IMG/VR virus record: IMGVR_UViG_3300027851_000049 | Span: 1-44,082 of that record | Strand: one strand, 5' to 3' | DNA from: a virus | Length of the DNA stretch: 44,082 nt | Shown here: in pieces, positions 1 through 8,200 of the stretch | How positions within the stretch are numbered: the first letter of the stretch is position 1 | Layout: every line of letters begins with the position of its first letter | Made by a program: the position numbers and the translations under genes | Notes under the pieces: model-generated | Databases searched by the model: none | What the model saw: only the letters and a program-made list of their open reading frames with translations | Told to the model about the DNA's origin: nothing

Positions 1-164
1 GCGCCAAGGAATGCTTCCGCACCTTTTGGATTGCACCTTCCATACATCCGGACAGCTTTCATAATCTTGCCCCATGCCTCGTCTGCCGTTTGGGAAACCT
101 GCATCGTTGCCACCGCTATGCGGCTACGGATCTGGGCAATGGATGGCGGGAAGTCTGCCGTCAT
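1..164. repeat. Terminal direct repeat, left copy
   Basis: Positions 1-164 match 43919-44082 except for base 38 (t here, a at 43956). The helicase-loader-like gene reads in frame through the joined copies, so this is best explained as the overlap of a circular assembly. A true terminal repeat is possible but the mismatch and mid-gene position argue against it. Confidence 0.93.
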
Positions 165-323
165 CAGGCACGCAAGCACTGCCGCTTTCGCAGTAGCGAA
201 TGGAATGTCCGACAGGCATGCCGTCCATGTCTCCAACATCTCACGATCAAAGCTGGCAAACTTGGAAGTGGGGAAAGCATTCCCGATCACCACCATTATC
301 GATTTAGTTTCATCTCTCGTCAT
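1..323 (-). CDS. G39P-like helicase loader, N-terminal part (gene crosses the contig ends)
   Basis: The start at 323 overlaps the stop of the replisome organiser by ATGA. The reading frame leaves the left edge and continues at 43918-43699, giving a 180-residue protein. Residues 1-53 come only from this side. The pattern of a short helical domain, a Trp near residue 33 (METW-like) and a PPSIAQI motif about 25 residues later resembles the SPP1 G39P helicase loader/inhibitor family (PF11417). Those proteins bind the replicative hexameric helicase and deliver it to the replisome organiser at the origin; the neighbouring organiser gene fits that role. The family call is from pattern memory, not alignment. 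The repeat mismatch at base 38 changes residue 96: Arg in this copy, Trp in the right-hand copy. Confidence 0.7.
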   Translation of the reverse strand, partial: MTRDETKSIMVVIGNAFPTSKFASFDREMLETWTACLSDIPFATAKAAVLACLMTADFPPSIAQIRSRIAVATMQVSQTADEAWGKIMKAVRMYGRCNPKGAEAFLG

Positions 324-1084
324 AGGTCACGCACCCTTTCCGATAGCGTCTGCTTGCCTGTGTTCTGCGCACCATCCTTGTTTGCCCAGTTAAGGATCGT
401 AGCGTAGTGCGACTTATACTTCACACCCTTGCTGGCTATGTATCCGGACAGTCTCTCGATCATCTGTCCTGTCCGTTCATATCCCAGCTTCTCATTTAGC
501 TTGTCCATCTCTTCAACAGAAAGAACCACATTCCCAAACTCTCCCACATATACAGGATTTCTTACACGCTTTTTTACGGCTATATCCATATCTCTTTCTA
601 AACTATCTCTTTCTAAACTATCTCTTTCTTTATCTGCCTGTCTAACATTAGCTTTACTGTTTGTTTCACTGTTAGTTTTACAGCTTTTTGATGCTATCTG
701 TCTCTGCTTTTCACGCCTTTCCTGCATGTATGTTCGCATATAAGTGCGTTTAGACTCGATTGCGTCTAGTGTTTGATGCTTTCCCCAGTTAGGAATGGTG
801 ATAGTATCACCGATTACCTCAATCATTCCAAACGCCTCGAATGTTTTGAGTGCCATGCGGGTTGTGCTTACTGGCCTACGGAAGATGGTAGCAAGCATCT
901 CATCTGTGAAAGGAATGCGATCGTTGAGTATAAGTACGCCTGATGTGTTAACTTTACCAGCCAAGCATAAGACCTTGAACCATATGCACAGGACTGCGTC
1001 TGCGTCAGGCATACTCTCGATCAGTAAAATCTTCTCATCATCGAAAATGTCAGTCACGATCTTGATCCACTTTACGTCACTCAT
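320..1084 (-). CDS. Phage replisome organiser (Phage_rep_org_N type)
   Basis: A 254-residue initiator. Residues 1-125 match the winged-helix Phage_rep_org_N pattern: a DVKWIKIVTDIFDDEKI start, a GVLILNDRIPFTDEMLA segment and a middle ending in IPNWGKHQ. A polar linker (about 125-175) carries the repeated pentapeptide SLERD. The C-terminal region (about 195-235) has the ERLSGYIASKGVKYKSHYAT-type motif seen at the end of many Firmicutes phage organisers. Such proteins bind origin repeats, often inside their own gene, and recruit the helicase loader. The start is preceded by a GGGGGG stretch and overlaps the upstream 55-residue gene by 8 bp; the next gene, helicase-loader-like, overlaps by ATGA. 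The nucleotide repeat in the linker is a candidate origin. Confidence 0.88.
   Translation of the reverse strand: MSDVKWIKIVTDIFDDEKILLIESMPDADAVLCIWFKVLCLAGKVNTSGVLILNDRIPFTDEMLATIFRRPVSTTRMALKTFEAFGMIEVIGDTITIPNWGKHQTLDAIESKRTYMRTYMQERREKQRQIASKSCKTNSETNSKANVRQADKERDSLERDSLERDMDIAVKKRVRNPVYVGEFGNVVLSVEEMDKLNEKLGYERTGQMIERLSGYIASKGVKYKSHYATILNWANKDGAQNTGKQTLSERVRDL
589..629. repeat. 15-bp tandem repeat in the replisome organiser gene (candidate origin iterons)
   Basis: The unit tatctctttctaaac occurs at 589-603 and 604-618, and its first 11 bases again at 619-629. It encodes the SLERD repeats of the organiser linker. The flank 640-680 is AT-rich with further near-repeats around ttactgttt and cactgttag. 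Several lactococcal and lambdoid phages place their origin inside the initiator gene; that this is so here is inference. Confidence 0.55.
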
Positions 1085-1244
1085 GTGTTGGAATGCCCCC
1101 CTTTTCTAGTGCCTGTTGTGCTTTCTTTTCCCACATTCTTTTCGTGTATTCCTTTTGTTTCTCAGGATGGTCATGGTTGTATTTCCGCTGTGCTTCACGC
1201 TTCAACCTAAGGGCAATATCACTTAGAATTTTTTCATCACTCAT
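1077..1244 (-). CDS. Small basic helical protein of unknown function
   Basis: A 55-residue, Lys/Arg-rich, predicted all-helical protein (MSDEKILSDIALRLKREA...). I take the ATG at 1244 because it overlaps the HTH gene's TGA as ATGA and has GGAG about 10 nt upstream; an in-frame ATG at 1259 has its AGGA too close. It sits between an HTH protein and the replisome organiser and is translated in the early operon. I do not recognise the family. Confidence 0.75.
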   Translation of the reverse strand: MSDEKILSDIALRLKREAQRKYNHDHPEKQKEYTKRMWEKKAQQALEKGGIPTHE

Positions 1245-1438
1245 GCGCCCACTCTCCATGTTCCTGTGCCAAACAAGGCATCAAGTCTTTCCGCAAACTC
1301 GGGGGAGGGGTTTGATACCCCCCGCTCCCACGAGATGTAGGTGTTGATATGTACACCCAACACGGCTGCTGTTCCGATCTGGCTTAGACGATTCTTTTTT
1401 CTCAGTTCGTATAAGGACTGTTGCTCGATGTTTGCCAT
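1241..1438 (-). CDS. Small XRE/Cro-type HTH protein
   Basis: A 65-residue protein with a single helix-turn-helix. The helices span about residues 7-50 (LYELRKKNRLSQ, then IGTAAVLGVHINTYISWERG), and the WERG ending is typical of XRE proteins. The ATG at 1438 is preceded by AGGTGA at 5 nt and lies just after the RecT stop. It may autoregulate the early operon or serve as a replication accessory. No opposing repressor gene or genetic switch is visible, so a lysogeny role is not supported. Confidence 0.82.
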   Translation of the reverse strand: MANIEQQSLYELRKKNRLSQIGTAAVLGVHINTYISWERGVSNPSPEFAERLDALFGTGTWRVGA

Positions 1439-1442
1439 ACGC

Positions 1443-2594
1443 TCACCTATCCAACGGGAATGGAAGATCGTCGTTGTTTTCCGGCTCATACGAATCCGGA
1501 TACTCTTCTTCACGATCATCCGTCATCGGATCAACCATGCCAAGATACTCGGCTATGATCCTGTTACGCTCACGATTGGCTGCTGCATACTGGTCATCCT
1601 TGATCTCCATCTTCTCGACTACCCATGTCAGGTACTCGTCTGAGATCTCACACAGCTTGAGACCCTTATGCTTTCCAAACGTGATGGGCTTCTCGTCCTT
1701 GTGCAACCGACCGGACTTGTCCTTGTCCGAATGCACTGGCTTGGGCTGTACCACTGGCGCAGGTTCTTCGACGGGGATAGACTCCACTTCGACTGTAGAC
1801 CTTGGTGCGCTGGGATCCGGAAACTCGTCATCGATTGCTTTGACAAGTTTCTCTTTGGCAGACAGAGGCACTGTGTCCAGGCTTGTTGCGCCATGCTGCT
1901 TGAGTATGTCGGACACCCTTGCTACAGCGACCTTGTCTTTCTTGTCCACGTTCCGCGTCATGTATCCAAGCTCTGCCCTCGGAATGAAATGCACGATAGG
2001 CTCTGTGTTGCCATCCGTCACTGTGTTTCCGACGTTCTCCTGCATCTCGTCTTCGATGTACAGCCCACCAACAACTTCTGGGAATGCGTTCCTATAAGCA
2101 TGTGCCATCGCCACCTTGTGAATCATTGTAGCCGGCTTGGATTTCCAAAGCGCCTGAGACTGGTTGTACTCAGAGAAGTTGACCTCGACATACTTCGGGA
2201 CCCGTAGGCCCTTGACGTACACCCTGCACCAGCCACCGATCAGCTGTTCATCGGGAAGTAGAAGCTCACCATTGCGATGCTCGATCTGATCCTGACGATT
2301 GATGACGGTTATGCCGTCCTCTTCTCCCTCGTATCGTGGGCTTGCCTTTGCCCTGCGATTGAAGACAGCAAACGCGATAACCATCTGGGCCGCATTGTCT
2401 CCGTACTTGATTATGTATGCTTCCTTTCGATAGGGATCCAGCCCCTCGGACTCACACAGTTTCAGGAACAATGCGATCTCTTGGTTGGTTGTCTTCGGGT
2501 TTGCTGTCAGGTGCGCCCTTGCTGTGGCTGTGTCGATCGTAAACATTGCACCATTCGAAAGTTTGTAGCTGACTGTGATTAAATCATTTGCCAT
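1443..2594 (-). CDS. bet: Single-strand annealing protein, Bet/RecT family, with C-terminal FGKHKG module
   Basis: A 383-residue protein. Residues 1-195 match the phage Bet/RecT family: EIALFLKLCESEGLDPYRKE, AQMVIAFAVFNRRA, then W-KPATMIHKVAMAHAYR-AFPE and GLYIEDE. It would anneal complementary strands exposed by the nuclease encoded upstream (3634-4236). A Pro/Val/Asp linker (about 230-295) leads to a second module, FGKHKGLKLCEISDEYLTWV (about 305-330), which resembles the DUF3820 (PF12843) family of FGKYKG proteins. The extra module is not part of the minimal Bet fold. The start overlaps the previous stop (AATGATT context). The last residues are acidic and Pro-rich. Confidence 0.9.
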   Translation of the reverse strand: MANDLITVSYKLSNGAMFTIDTATARAHLTANPKTTNQEIALFLKLCESEGLDPYRKEAYIIKYGDNAAQMVIAFAVFNRRAKASPRYEGEEDGITVINRQDQIEHRNGELLLPDEQLIGGWCRVYVKGLRVPKYVEVNFSEYNQSQALWKSKPATMIHKVAMAHAYRNAFPEVVGGLYIEDEMQENVGNTVTDGNTEPIVHFIPRAELGYMTRNVDKKDKVAVARVSDILKQHGATSLDTVPLSAKEKLVKAIDDEFPDPSAPRSTVEVESIPVEEPAPVVQPKPVHSDKDKSGRLHKDEKPITFGKHKGLKLCEISDEYLTWVVEKMEIKDDQYAAANRERNRIIAEYLGMVDPMTDDREEEYPDSYEPENNDDLPFPLDR

Positions 2595-2802
2595 TGTTGG
2601 CCTCCCTTATTTGCTCCATCAGTTCGATGGGCACTGCGTAGTGATATTGTCCTGCCTTGAAAAATGCGAGCACCATCCGAAAAGGCTGGCTCTGAATCCA
2701 CGTACGATGGTATGCCTTGTGATTCCAGAATACGATCTCTTGTCCGCAGAAATTCCAGAAGTCTACGATCGGATCTCCCTCGAACCACTTCTTCTTGCTC
2801 AT
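2584..2802 (-). CDS. Conserved-looking small phage protein, unknown function
   Basis: A 72-residue protein rich in aromatic residues (WFEGDP, FWNFCGQEIVFWNH, HRTW). It overlaps the zinc-ribbon gene upstream by ATGA and RecT downstream by 11 bp, so it is firmly embedded in the recombination operon. A longer frame at 2579-2872 is a shadow. No recognisable catalytic motif. Confidence 0.75.
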   Translation of the reverse strand: MSKKKWFEGDPIVDFWNFCGQEIVFWNHKAYHRTWIQSQPFRMVLAFFKAGQYHYAVPIELMEQIREANNGK

Positions 2803-2948
2803 TGTGCGTCCTCGTCAATTTGTGGCCACAATGCCACATAGCATGAAATGCAATACGGACCGTCATGCCCAACGTACAAACTATCCTCTGTTCTACCTGC
2901 GTTTCCAGTAGGTTCTCCGCACTTGATGCAATATTCTATCTTGCTCAT
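2799..2948 (-). CDS. Small zinc-ribbon protein, 49 aa
   Basis: A 49-residue protein (MSKIEYCIKCGEPTG...) with two knuckles, C7-x2-C10 and C33-x2-C36, expected to bind one zinc. It overlaps its neighbours on both sides by ATGA (stop of the coiled-coil gene upstream, start of the 72-residue gene downstream), which is strong evidence that it is real. Function unknown; phage zinc ribbons of this size often contact nucleic acid or partner proteins. Confidence 0.82.
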   Translation of the reverse strand: MSKIEYCIKCGEPTGNAGRTEDSLYVGHDGPYCISCYVALWPQIDEDAQ

Positions 2949-3637
2949 CTGCCAACCACCAGCGTTTCCTTGGTGTAGATCTCTATGCCTGGGATCCCTG
3001 TGATACCAAGAGACAAGGCTTTCTTGATCTGCATATCGTTGACATCCCTGAGCTTGATCCCGTTGAAGTAAGCAGGGATCTTGGTATCATCGATCACTCG
3101 GAAGTCCAGAGACTTTCTTGTGTGTGTACCATCAGCCTTTACAGTAGCTGCAACAGGGGCTGGGGATGCTTCTACCAGCTCCGCGACATCGAGCAAGGCA
3201 TCCATCTTCTCCGTGTTGCCATCGGCCTCGGCTTGCATAGCCTCTTCCATCAGCCTCTGCTTCTCAGCCTCTCTCTCGGCTGCTACTCTCCGGCGTTCCT
3301 GCTCTGCCTTGCGGTCCTGCTCCTGCTTGTATGCCAGCATCAGTCCTCGGATACGCTTGTCCTCTTCGTCCACGGGTTTGATCGCTTCGTTCTCCTTGGC
3401 TGTAATCGCTTTCCAGCTATCGTATGCACGCTTCTTGATGTCGGAGAAGTATTCCACGATGTTCTTTTTGTATTTGGCAACATCCCTCAGGAATTCTCCA
3501 GCAATAGTGTACTCATGATCCGAAGCGATGTCGGTTATCATCTGGCCTATTTGCTTCATGGACATGACTGCGTCTTTGGCTTGGGTTTGCGCAAACTCTT
3601 CTGGGTTCTGGTACATTTCCAAATTCGTCTCAATCAT
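2945..3637 (-). CDS. Coiled-coil protein of the recombination operon
   Basis: A 230-residue protein starting at MIETNLEMY (ATGA overlap with the nuclease gene; GAGGAG upstream). Residues about 20-150 are helical, with a long Lys/Glu/Arg-rich coiled coil (KQEQDRKAEQERRRVAAERE). The C-terminal 60 residues hold the motif IPAYFNGIKLRDVNDMQIKK followed by GITGIPGIEIY. That ending recurs in coiled-coil proteins encoded next to RecT or RecE in many tailed phages; their function is not settled, with a host-nuclease-inhibitor (Gam-like) or structural role suggested. The operon position supports a recombination accessory. Confidence 0.8.
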   Translation of the reverse strand: MIETNLEMYQNPEEFAQTQAKDAVMSMKQIGQMITDIASDHEYTIAGEFLRDVAKYKKNIVEYFSDIKKRAYDSWKAITAKENEAIKPVDEEDKRIRGLMLAYKQEQDRKAEQERRRVAAEREAEKQRLMEEAMQAEADGNTEKMDALLDVAELVEASPAPVAATVKADGTHTRKSLDFRVIDDTKIPAYFNGIKLRDVNDMQIKKALSLGITGIPGIEIYTKETLVVGR

Positions 3638-4236
3638 TTTGTCTCCTCTTTCATGTAGGTGTGCAGTTTCATGCACGCTAGGAACATCTGATCGTTTGGT
3701 TCAAGGGTAATCAGTTCTGCTTTCTGATCGTGTAACCATAGCACTCGTATCGATGGATTAGAAAATAGGTACGAGGTATGGTGACTCAGGTATGCCATTC
3801 GATAGCCCGTCAACTGCAGTGCCCATAGCTTGTCTGCTCGTTGTGCGGAAGTCTTAAAGTCAATGATTGTCAGTCGGCTGTTCAGCCAGCATATCTCATC
3901 GACTGTTCCTGCATAGATCATGGCCTTATGGGTGATGATCTGTTCCGATGCGATCTGTCGGTACTCGGTTTGTTCTGCGACCCAGCTCTTGTATGCCTCT
4001 ACATACTCGCCATGATTGATCGAGAACCCGAATTCCTTTTCGTCTTCGATTGCCCTGTGGACAGCGCTCCCTCTCTTCGCCGCCTCTGTCATGCGTTTCT
4101 TATTGATCTCCCCATAGTGGATAGCCGATGCCGGACGAATGATTTCCGACACCGATGGAATAACCACTCTTCCGCATGTGTATACATGGTGTTCGGGTTC
4201 GAGTGATACTCCCATTGACATGTCCTTTAGTTCCAT
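3634..4236 (-). CDS. PD-(D/E)XK exonuclease, RecB/Cas4-like
   Basis: A 200-residue nuclease from the ATG at 4236 (GAGGAG 7 nt upstream; 30 bp after a strong promoter). Numbering from that ATG: H60 in GSAVH, then GTVDEICW with D113, IIDFKTS with D126 and K128, and QLTGYRMAY with Q141 and Y145. This is the H...D...DxK...QxxxY arrangement of RecB-family exonucleases. It likely resects double-strand ends to load the Bet/RecT protein, so the two form a phage exonuclease-annealase pair. First gene of the early operon. Confidence 0.87.
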   Translation of the reverse strand: MELKDMSMGVSLEPEHHVYTCGRVVIPSVSEIIRPASAIHYGEINKKRMTEAAKRGSAVHRAIEDEKEFGFSINHGEYVEAYKSWVAEQTEYRQIASEQIITHKAMIYAGTVDEICWLNSRLTIIDFKTSAQRADKLWALQLTGYRMAYLSHHTSYLFSNPSIRVLWLHDQKAELITLEPNDQMFLACMKLHTYMKEETK

Positions 4237-4265
4237 GACTGTCTCCTCTCCGACTGGATAGATCC

Positions 4266-4294
4266 ATACTACCACTGCTGTTAATAACTGTCAA
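4266..4294 (-). promoter_or_regulatory. Sigma-A-type promoter of the early operon
   Basis: On the minus strand, TTGACA (4294-4289) and TAGTAT (4271-4266) are separated by exactly 17 bp. It lies 30 bp before the nuclease start, so the leader is very short. This is the best consensus promoter in the window and explains transcription of the whole leftward early operon by host RNA polymerase. Confidence 0.88.
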
Positions 4295-4363
4295 ACTCTA
4301 TAATAATACGGGCGTGGCGGGCACATGCGCGGGCGTGCGCGGACAGACATTCATACGGGCATA

Positions 4364-4386
4364 GAAAAAGCACCCTTTCGGATGCT
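4364..4386 (-). terminator. Intrinsic terminator at the end of the late operon
   Basis: Minus-strand stem AGCATCC / GGGTGCT with a GAAA loop (4386-4369), followed by TTTTTC. It lies 10 bp after the stop of the Lys-rich gene and 70 bp before the early promoter, so it insulates late from early transcription. Confidence 0.82.
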
Positions 4387-4395
4387 CTCTCGCGA

Positions 4396-4515
4396 CTATT
4401 TCTTTTTCACGACTACCGTTTTCTTTTTGACCATCGGTTTCTTTGCGCCTTTGGCTTTCTTTGCCGCGATTGCCTTACCTAGCGGGGTGTCTGCAAACGC
4501 CATCTTCTTCGCCAT
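4396..4515 (-). CDS. 39-residue Lys-rich basic protein
   Basis: MAKKMAFADTPLGKAIAAKK... ending in a run of Lys and Val. About 40% of residues are Lys and there is almost no acidic residue. The ribosome site GGAGGAGGTGATACAT is the strongest in the window, suggesting high expression. The gene is flanked by two intrinsic terminators (4534-4566 upstream, 4364-4386 downstream). It is probably a nucleic-acid-binding or DNA-condensing protein made late; that is inference from composition. It is too short for family assignment. Confidence 0.85.
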   Translation of the reverse strand: MAKKMAFADTPLGKAIAAKKAKGAKKPMVKKKTVVVKKK

Positions 4516-4533
4516 ATGTATCACCTCCTCCCG

Positions 4534-4566
4534 AAAAGAAAAACCCCGACCTTTCGGCCGAGGTTT
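4534..4566 (-). terminator. Strong terminator hairpin just upstream of the Lys-rich gene
   Basis: Minus-strand RNA would form an 11-bp stem (AAACCUCGGCC / GGUCGGGGUUU, two G-U pairs) capped by GAAA, followed by UUCUUUUC. The ribosome site of the 39-residue gene begins only about 5 nt after the U-tract, so no promoter fits between them. It therefore either limits read-through into that gene or acts as an attenuator. Confidence 0.87.
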
Positions 4567-4654
4567 CTCCCGCATTCACAGTGGCACGAAAGGGATGCAC
4601 GTACACGAGGAGACACTCATGACCTATTCAGTCTGCGCCTCTCGGAACGCATTG

Positions 4655-4855
4655 TCAATCAGGTTTCTTTGCGTACTTGGCCGCTTCAATTCCCAGCAGT
4701 GTGCCAAGGAAAAGATCGATGGCAGCCATAGTCGCGCCGATGGGCACGGCATACGGCAATCCCCAGATGCCGGCCACCGTCAGCCAAAGTGTAGTGACAG
4801 CCGGAAGAGCAGTTGCCGCGATAAACTTGAGAGTGTCATACGTTTTGTTTGTCAT
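4655..4855 (-). CDS. Holin, Dp-1-like family
   Basis: A 66-residue protein with two membrane segments (about residues 8-28 and 36-56) separated by a short GLPYAVP turn, and a charged AAKYAKKPD tail. The pattern YDTLKFIAATALPAVTTLW and IWGLPYAVPIGATMAAI matches the pneumococcal phage Dp-1 holin family. It would form membrane lesions that time lysis. The start follows an AAGGGG ribosome site, 10 bp after the XhlA-like gene. No endolysin is adjacent; the only peptidoglycan hydrolase found is the M23 gene at 19074. Confidence 0.88.
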   Translation of the reverse strand: MTNKTYDTLKFIAATALPAVTTLWLTVAGIWGLPYAVPIGATMAAIDLFLGTLLGIEAAKYAKKPD

Positions 4856-4865
4856 AGATCCCCTT

Positions 4866-5249
4866 TCATCCGTTCAAAGATTTGCTTACGATCAACGTGA
4901 TTGTAGCAGATAGGACAGACGATGTAACCGATGTGAGTATGATCCAGATGGCATTGATTGGCCGGCCCTTGGCTTCTTTCCTCTCCTTGTCCAGACTTTT
5001 CTTGTCCTCTATCTTGGCCATCTGAACCTTGGAACACATCTCTGCTTGAAGAGCTAATGTGGATTCTAGTTTATGCAATCGTATCGGAACATTGGCAGCG
5101 TCCCATGAGTTTTTCAGTTCACCTAAGGTTGATGTTAACTTGCCCATCTCGCGGGTGAGATCGAGCAACCCCGACAACAACTGATCTTCCATACGCTTGT
5201 TACCTACTCCCTCTGTTTTTCTTCTTTCGACGAAATCCTTACCATCCAT
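4866..5249 (-). CDS. XhlA-like coiled coil with C-terminal membrane anchor
   Basis: A 127-residue protein. Residues about 18-85 are amphipathic helix with heptad character (LLSGLLDLTREMGKLTSTLG); residues about 98-122 are one hydrophobic segment (AIWIILTSVTSSVLSATITL). This resembles the haemolysin XhlA / holin-partner class placed next to holins in Firmicutes phages. It begins 1 bp after the giant gene's stop and precedes the holin, so a lysis role (holin partner or antiholin) is likely. Confidence 0.75.
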   Translation of the reverse strand: MDGKDFVERRKTEGVGNKRMEDQLLSGLLDLTREMGKLTSTLGELKNSWDAANVPIRLHKLESTLALQAEMCSKVQMAKIEDKKSLDKERKEAKGRPINAIWIILTSVTSSVLSATITLIVSKSLNG

Positions 5250-5250
5250 T

Positions 5251-8200
5251 TTACCTGCCTCCAGCCTTTATGTATTCCCGCAGTCTGGGGAATACCATCT
5301 TTTCTGTGGCCAATTTCTTCGCTAGGGTATAGGCTCCAGCGATAGCTTTGATCTTGTCTTCGTCTGCCATGCTCTTGTACTCAGGCAAAGCCATCGTCTC
5401 TTCAACAAACCGCTTGGATAACTGTCCAGTCCACATCATGTACTCGGCATGCTCTTCGCCAGACAGTGTTAGATTGACCGGACCATAATTCCCAAACTCT
5501 TCATTGTCTATGTCGAACGCCTTGATATCTGCAGAAGCAACGGGCGGCAATGCGCGGCCAGGATCGCTCTCCACATCGTGATACAATCTCAGGACTTCCA
5601 TGCTGACAGGATCCTTGTATCCATGCTCAGGATTGAACGGAAGTAGGAACGCAAACGCTGCTCTGCCAACGGCTCCAAGCGCTCCGCGATCTTCCACCTT
5701 ACGTGCTTTCATTCCCCAGACATCCACCTTGACATCGTTCTTCGTGTTGAGATAAGGCACGTTGGTAAGGAATTTGTTGTACATGTTTTCCAGCAGCCCA
5801 CCAGTGTAGATGTCGCGCTCGTATGGATCAAAGATACCAGCCATTCTGGAGAACGATGTGGCGACACTCTGAGAAGAGGCGCTGCCTATCAGATTGCTAA
5901 TGATGTCCGTTAGTCCGGACTCTTCATACGATCCGTTTGGAGATAGCGCACGCTGGATCGATGTCAGCAGTGTGCCAGTAGTCATCGCATTAAAGGCTTG
6001 AGTCCAAGCATCACCGTCTTCATCATCGCCATAGTCCGGATCAAAGTATTGCTTTGCCAGTTCAGCACCGAACATGAGCGAAGACGCGATCGGCTGTAGC
6101 CAGTTGACCGAGTACGACTTGTTCCCAAAGTGAAGCGACCAAGCCTGTCTGCCTTCCATTGCCCACGCCACTTTTTCTTTCTCTTCGTCAGGCGGGAACG
6201 TGTCGATAAACCCTAGCATGCCCAGTAGGAAACCAAGTGCGGCTTGCCCCACCGTTCCCACTAGACCCTGTGCCAGTGAGTTGTAGGCATTTGTCAGCTG
6301 GTCCGGTTTGGTTTCTTTTCCAAGCAGCATTTGTCCTTTGAACACGCCAAGTTTAATTAGGCCGGAAACGATATTGGCTGGAGAAAACTTGTACGACTCA
6401 TAGATAAGCGCGACCGGAGTGTTGATAAACGGAGCCGCGATATCAAAGGCAATGTTGAAAGTTGTTGCACCAATCTTAGCAAGAGCAGCGCGGGTAGGAT
6501 GATTCTCAGCATCAACCCTATCGGCAGCAGTTGTCATTCCTGTTTTTATTCCCTGCAGTTTCTTCGATACTGCGTTCATCTTGCGGTATGTCCGGATGGT
6601 GGCCACATCAAACGCATCGGCCAGTGCCTCAGTAACAAGCGCATCAAGATGAACTTTCTGGGCCGGATCTTTTGTCATTGCATCAGTAACACCCAGCGTC
6701 AATAGTTTGTTTCTGAATGCCGCCTGGAAATGGCGGGAGAACATATAGGAATCTCCAAGCCATCCGAATGTCTTGGTGTACCACTTGTCTGCCGCTGCCT
6801 TATCCTCATCCCTGCTGCGTTCAAACGGATGGCCCTCAGACATCATGTGCAGTGGGATCTTGAGGATCTTCTCCAACTTAGACGATCCGAATATCCGCTT
6901 CTCTGCATTTAACATACGAGAGATGGAATACTTGGCCGTGCGTGCAACAAAGATCTTGATCTTGCCTCTATTTGCATGTTTCTCAACTAGATCCTTGATG
7001 TGAGGCGGGGCTTTCTTTGCAGATACCCAGCCTGACAATGGAGCAATACGATCGGCAGGATTAACCGCACCAAAGAATGGTTCGCCCATACGGTAAAGCG
7101 CTGTCTCAACGCGGTCCATCATGTAGTAGTACGGCATAGTAGCAAGGTTAGACACACCGTTCTTAATCCACGATAGCGGATTGAACAGCATAGATGCACG
7201 CCGCCATGCGAGGAACTTCTCGTAGGCTGTGCCCTCTAGCGTCTGGCCTACACGATAGACCATGTCTTCATACATCTGGTTCTTGATCTCGTCATCCGGT
7301 TCTTTCTGGATCAGTTTCATTGTGGCGTAAATGTCTGCGACCATGTCGCTGTTCAACATGCGCACGCCAAGACGTTCTGCCCAGATCCGATTGACGTTAT
7401 CCAGCATGAGCGAGTCTTGGAACGTAGCCTTGGACAGCAGCTCGATCGTTCTTTCAGTCGGATCGGTTTTCTTTCTGGCAAGTTTTCTGGCCGGAGCCTG
7501 GGCATCGATCTTGCGAATGGTACGCCTTGCCTGTTCCTTACGTTCTTCCATGCGTACAGAGAAGCGATCCGTAATAAGATCTTGGAACACTTTCTTTTCG
7601 AGTGGGTTCTCGGACAACTTGCCATCTAGTTTCTCGTCTACCATCGCGATGAACTGTTTGATGGACTCTCCACCGTTGAAGAAATACTTCTGAGCCATGT
7701 CCATCAGCTTAACTCCGGAATCCTTGAACGTCTCAGCAATGATAGCGTCCTTGAAATTGTCGGAAAGCAGGTCGTTGTTCAGCGAATCAAAGAAACTGTT
7801 CAGCGCTGTATCGTTAGGATACTTCTCCCTGAATTCCTTGGCTACCTGATCCCGCGCCTCGATGAACTCACGCTGCATATCTCCGCGATTGAGGAGAATG
7901 TACTCAAGCCCCTCCCACACAGTATCGCCAGGGATCCGCTGGTAAAGTTTCGGGTCGATGTTCTGCCGATAGACCTTAAACATCTGGTTGATCGCCATCC
8001 TAGTCATGCGCTCTTCAAGCTCGACATTTCCACCAGCGCTCATGATCCGCTTGTAGTCATCGATAATCATGTCGCGAAGAACTTCTGATGTCTTGCGTGG
8101 TTTGCCAGGCTTCTTGTACTTATCGACACGATCTTGCACATCTTTGACTGCATCAGTCGCAGCGCCCTTGCGAAGCGCACCCAGCTTAGTCATCGTATCG

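Noticed and set aside
1-164. T7-like true direct terminal repeat
   Set aside because: Possible, but the repeat begins and ends inside a gene, differs by a base and the coding frame closes perfectly, so assembly overlap of a permuted or circular genome is simpler.
1241-1438. CI-type lysogeny repressor
   Set aside because: Only 65 residues, within the early operon, with no divergent partner, no integrase and no attachment site seen.
4575-4660. Minus-strand TTGACA near 4640 as a promoter for the Lys-rich gene
   Set aside because: The best -10 (TGAATA) is 22 bp away and nothing near 17 bp matches.
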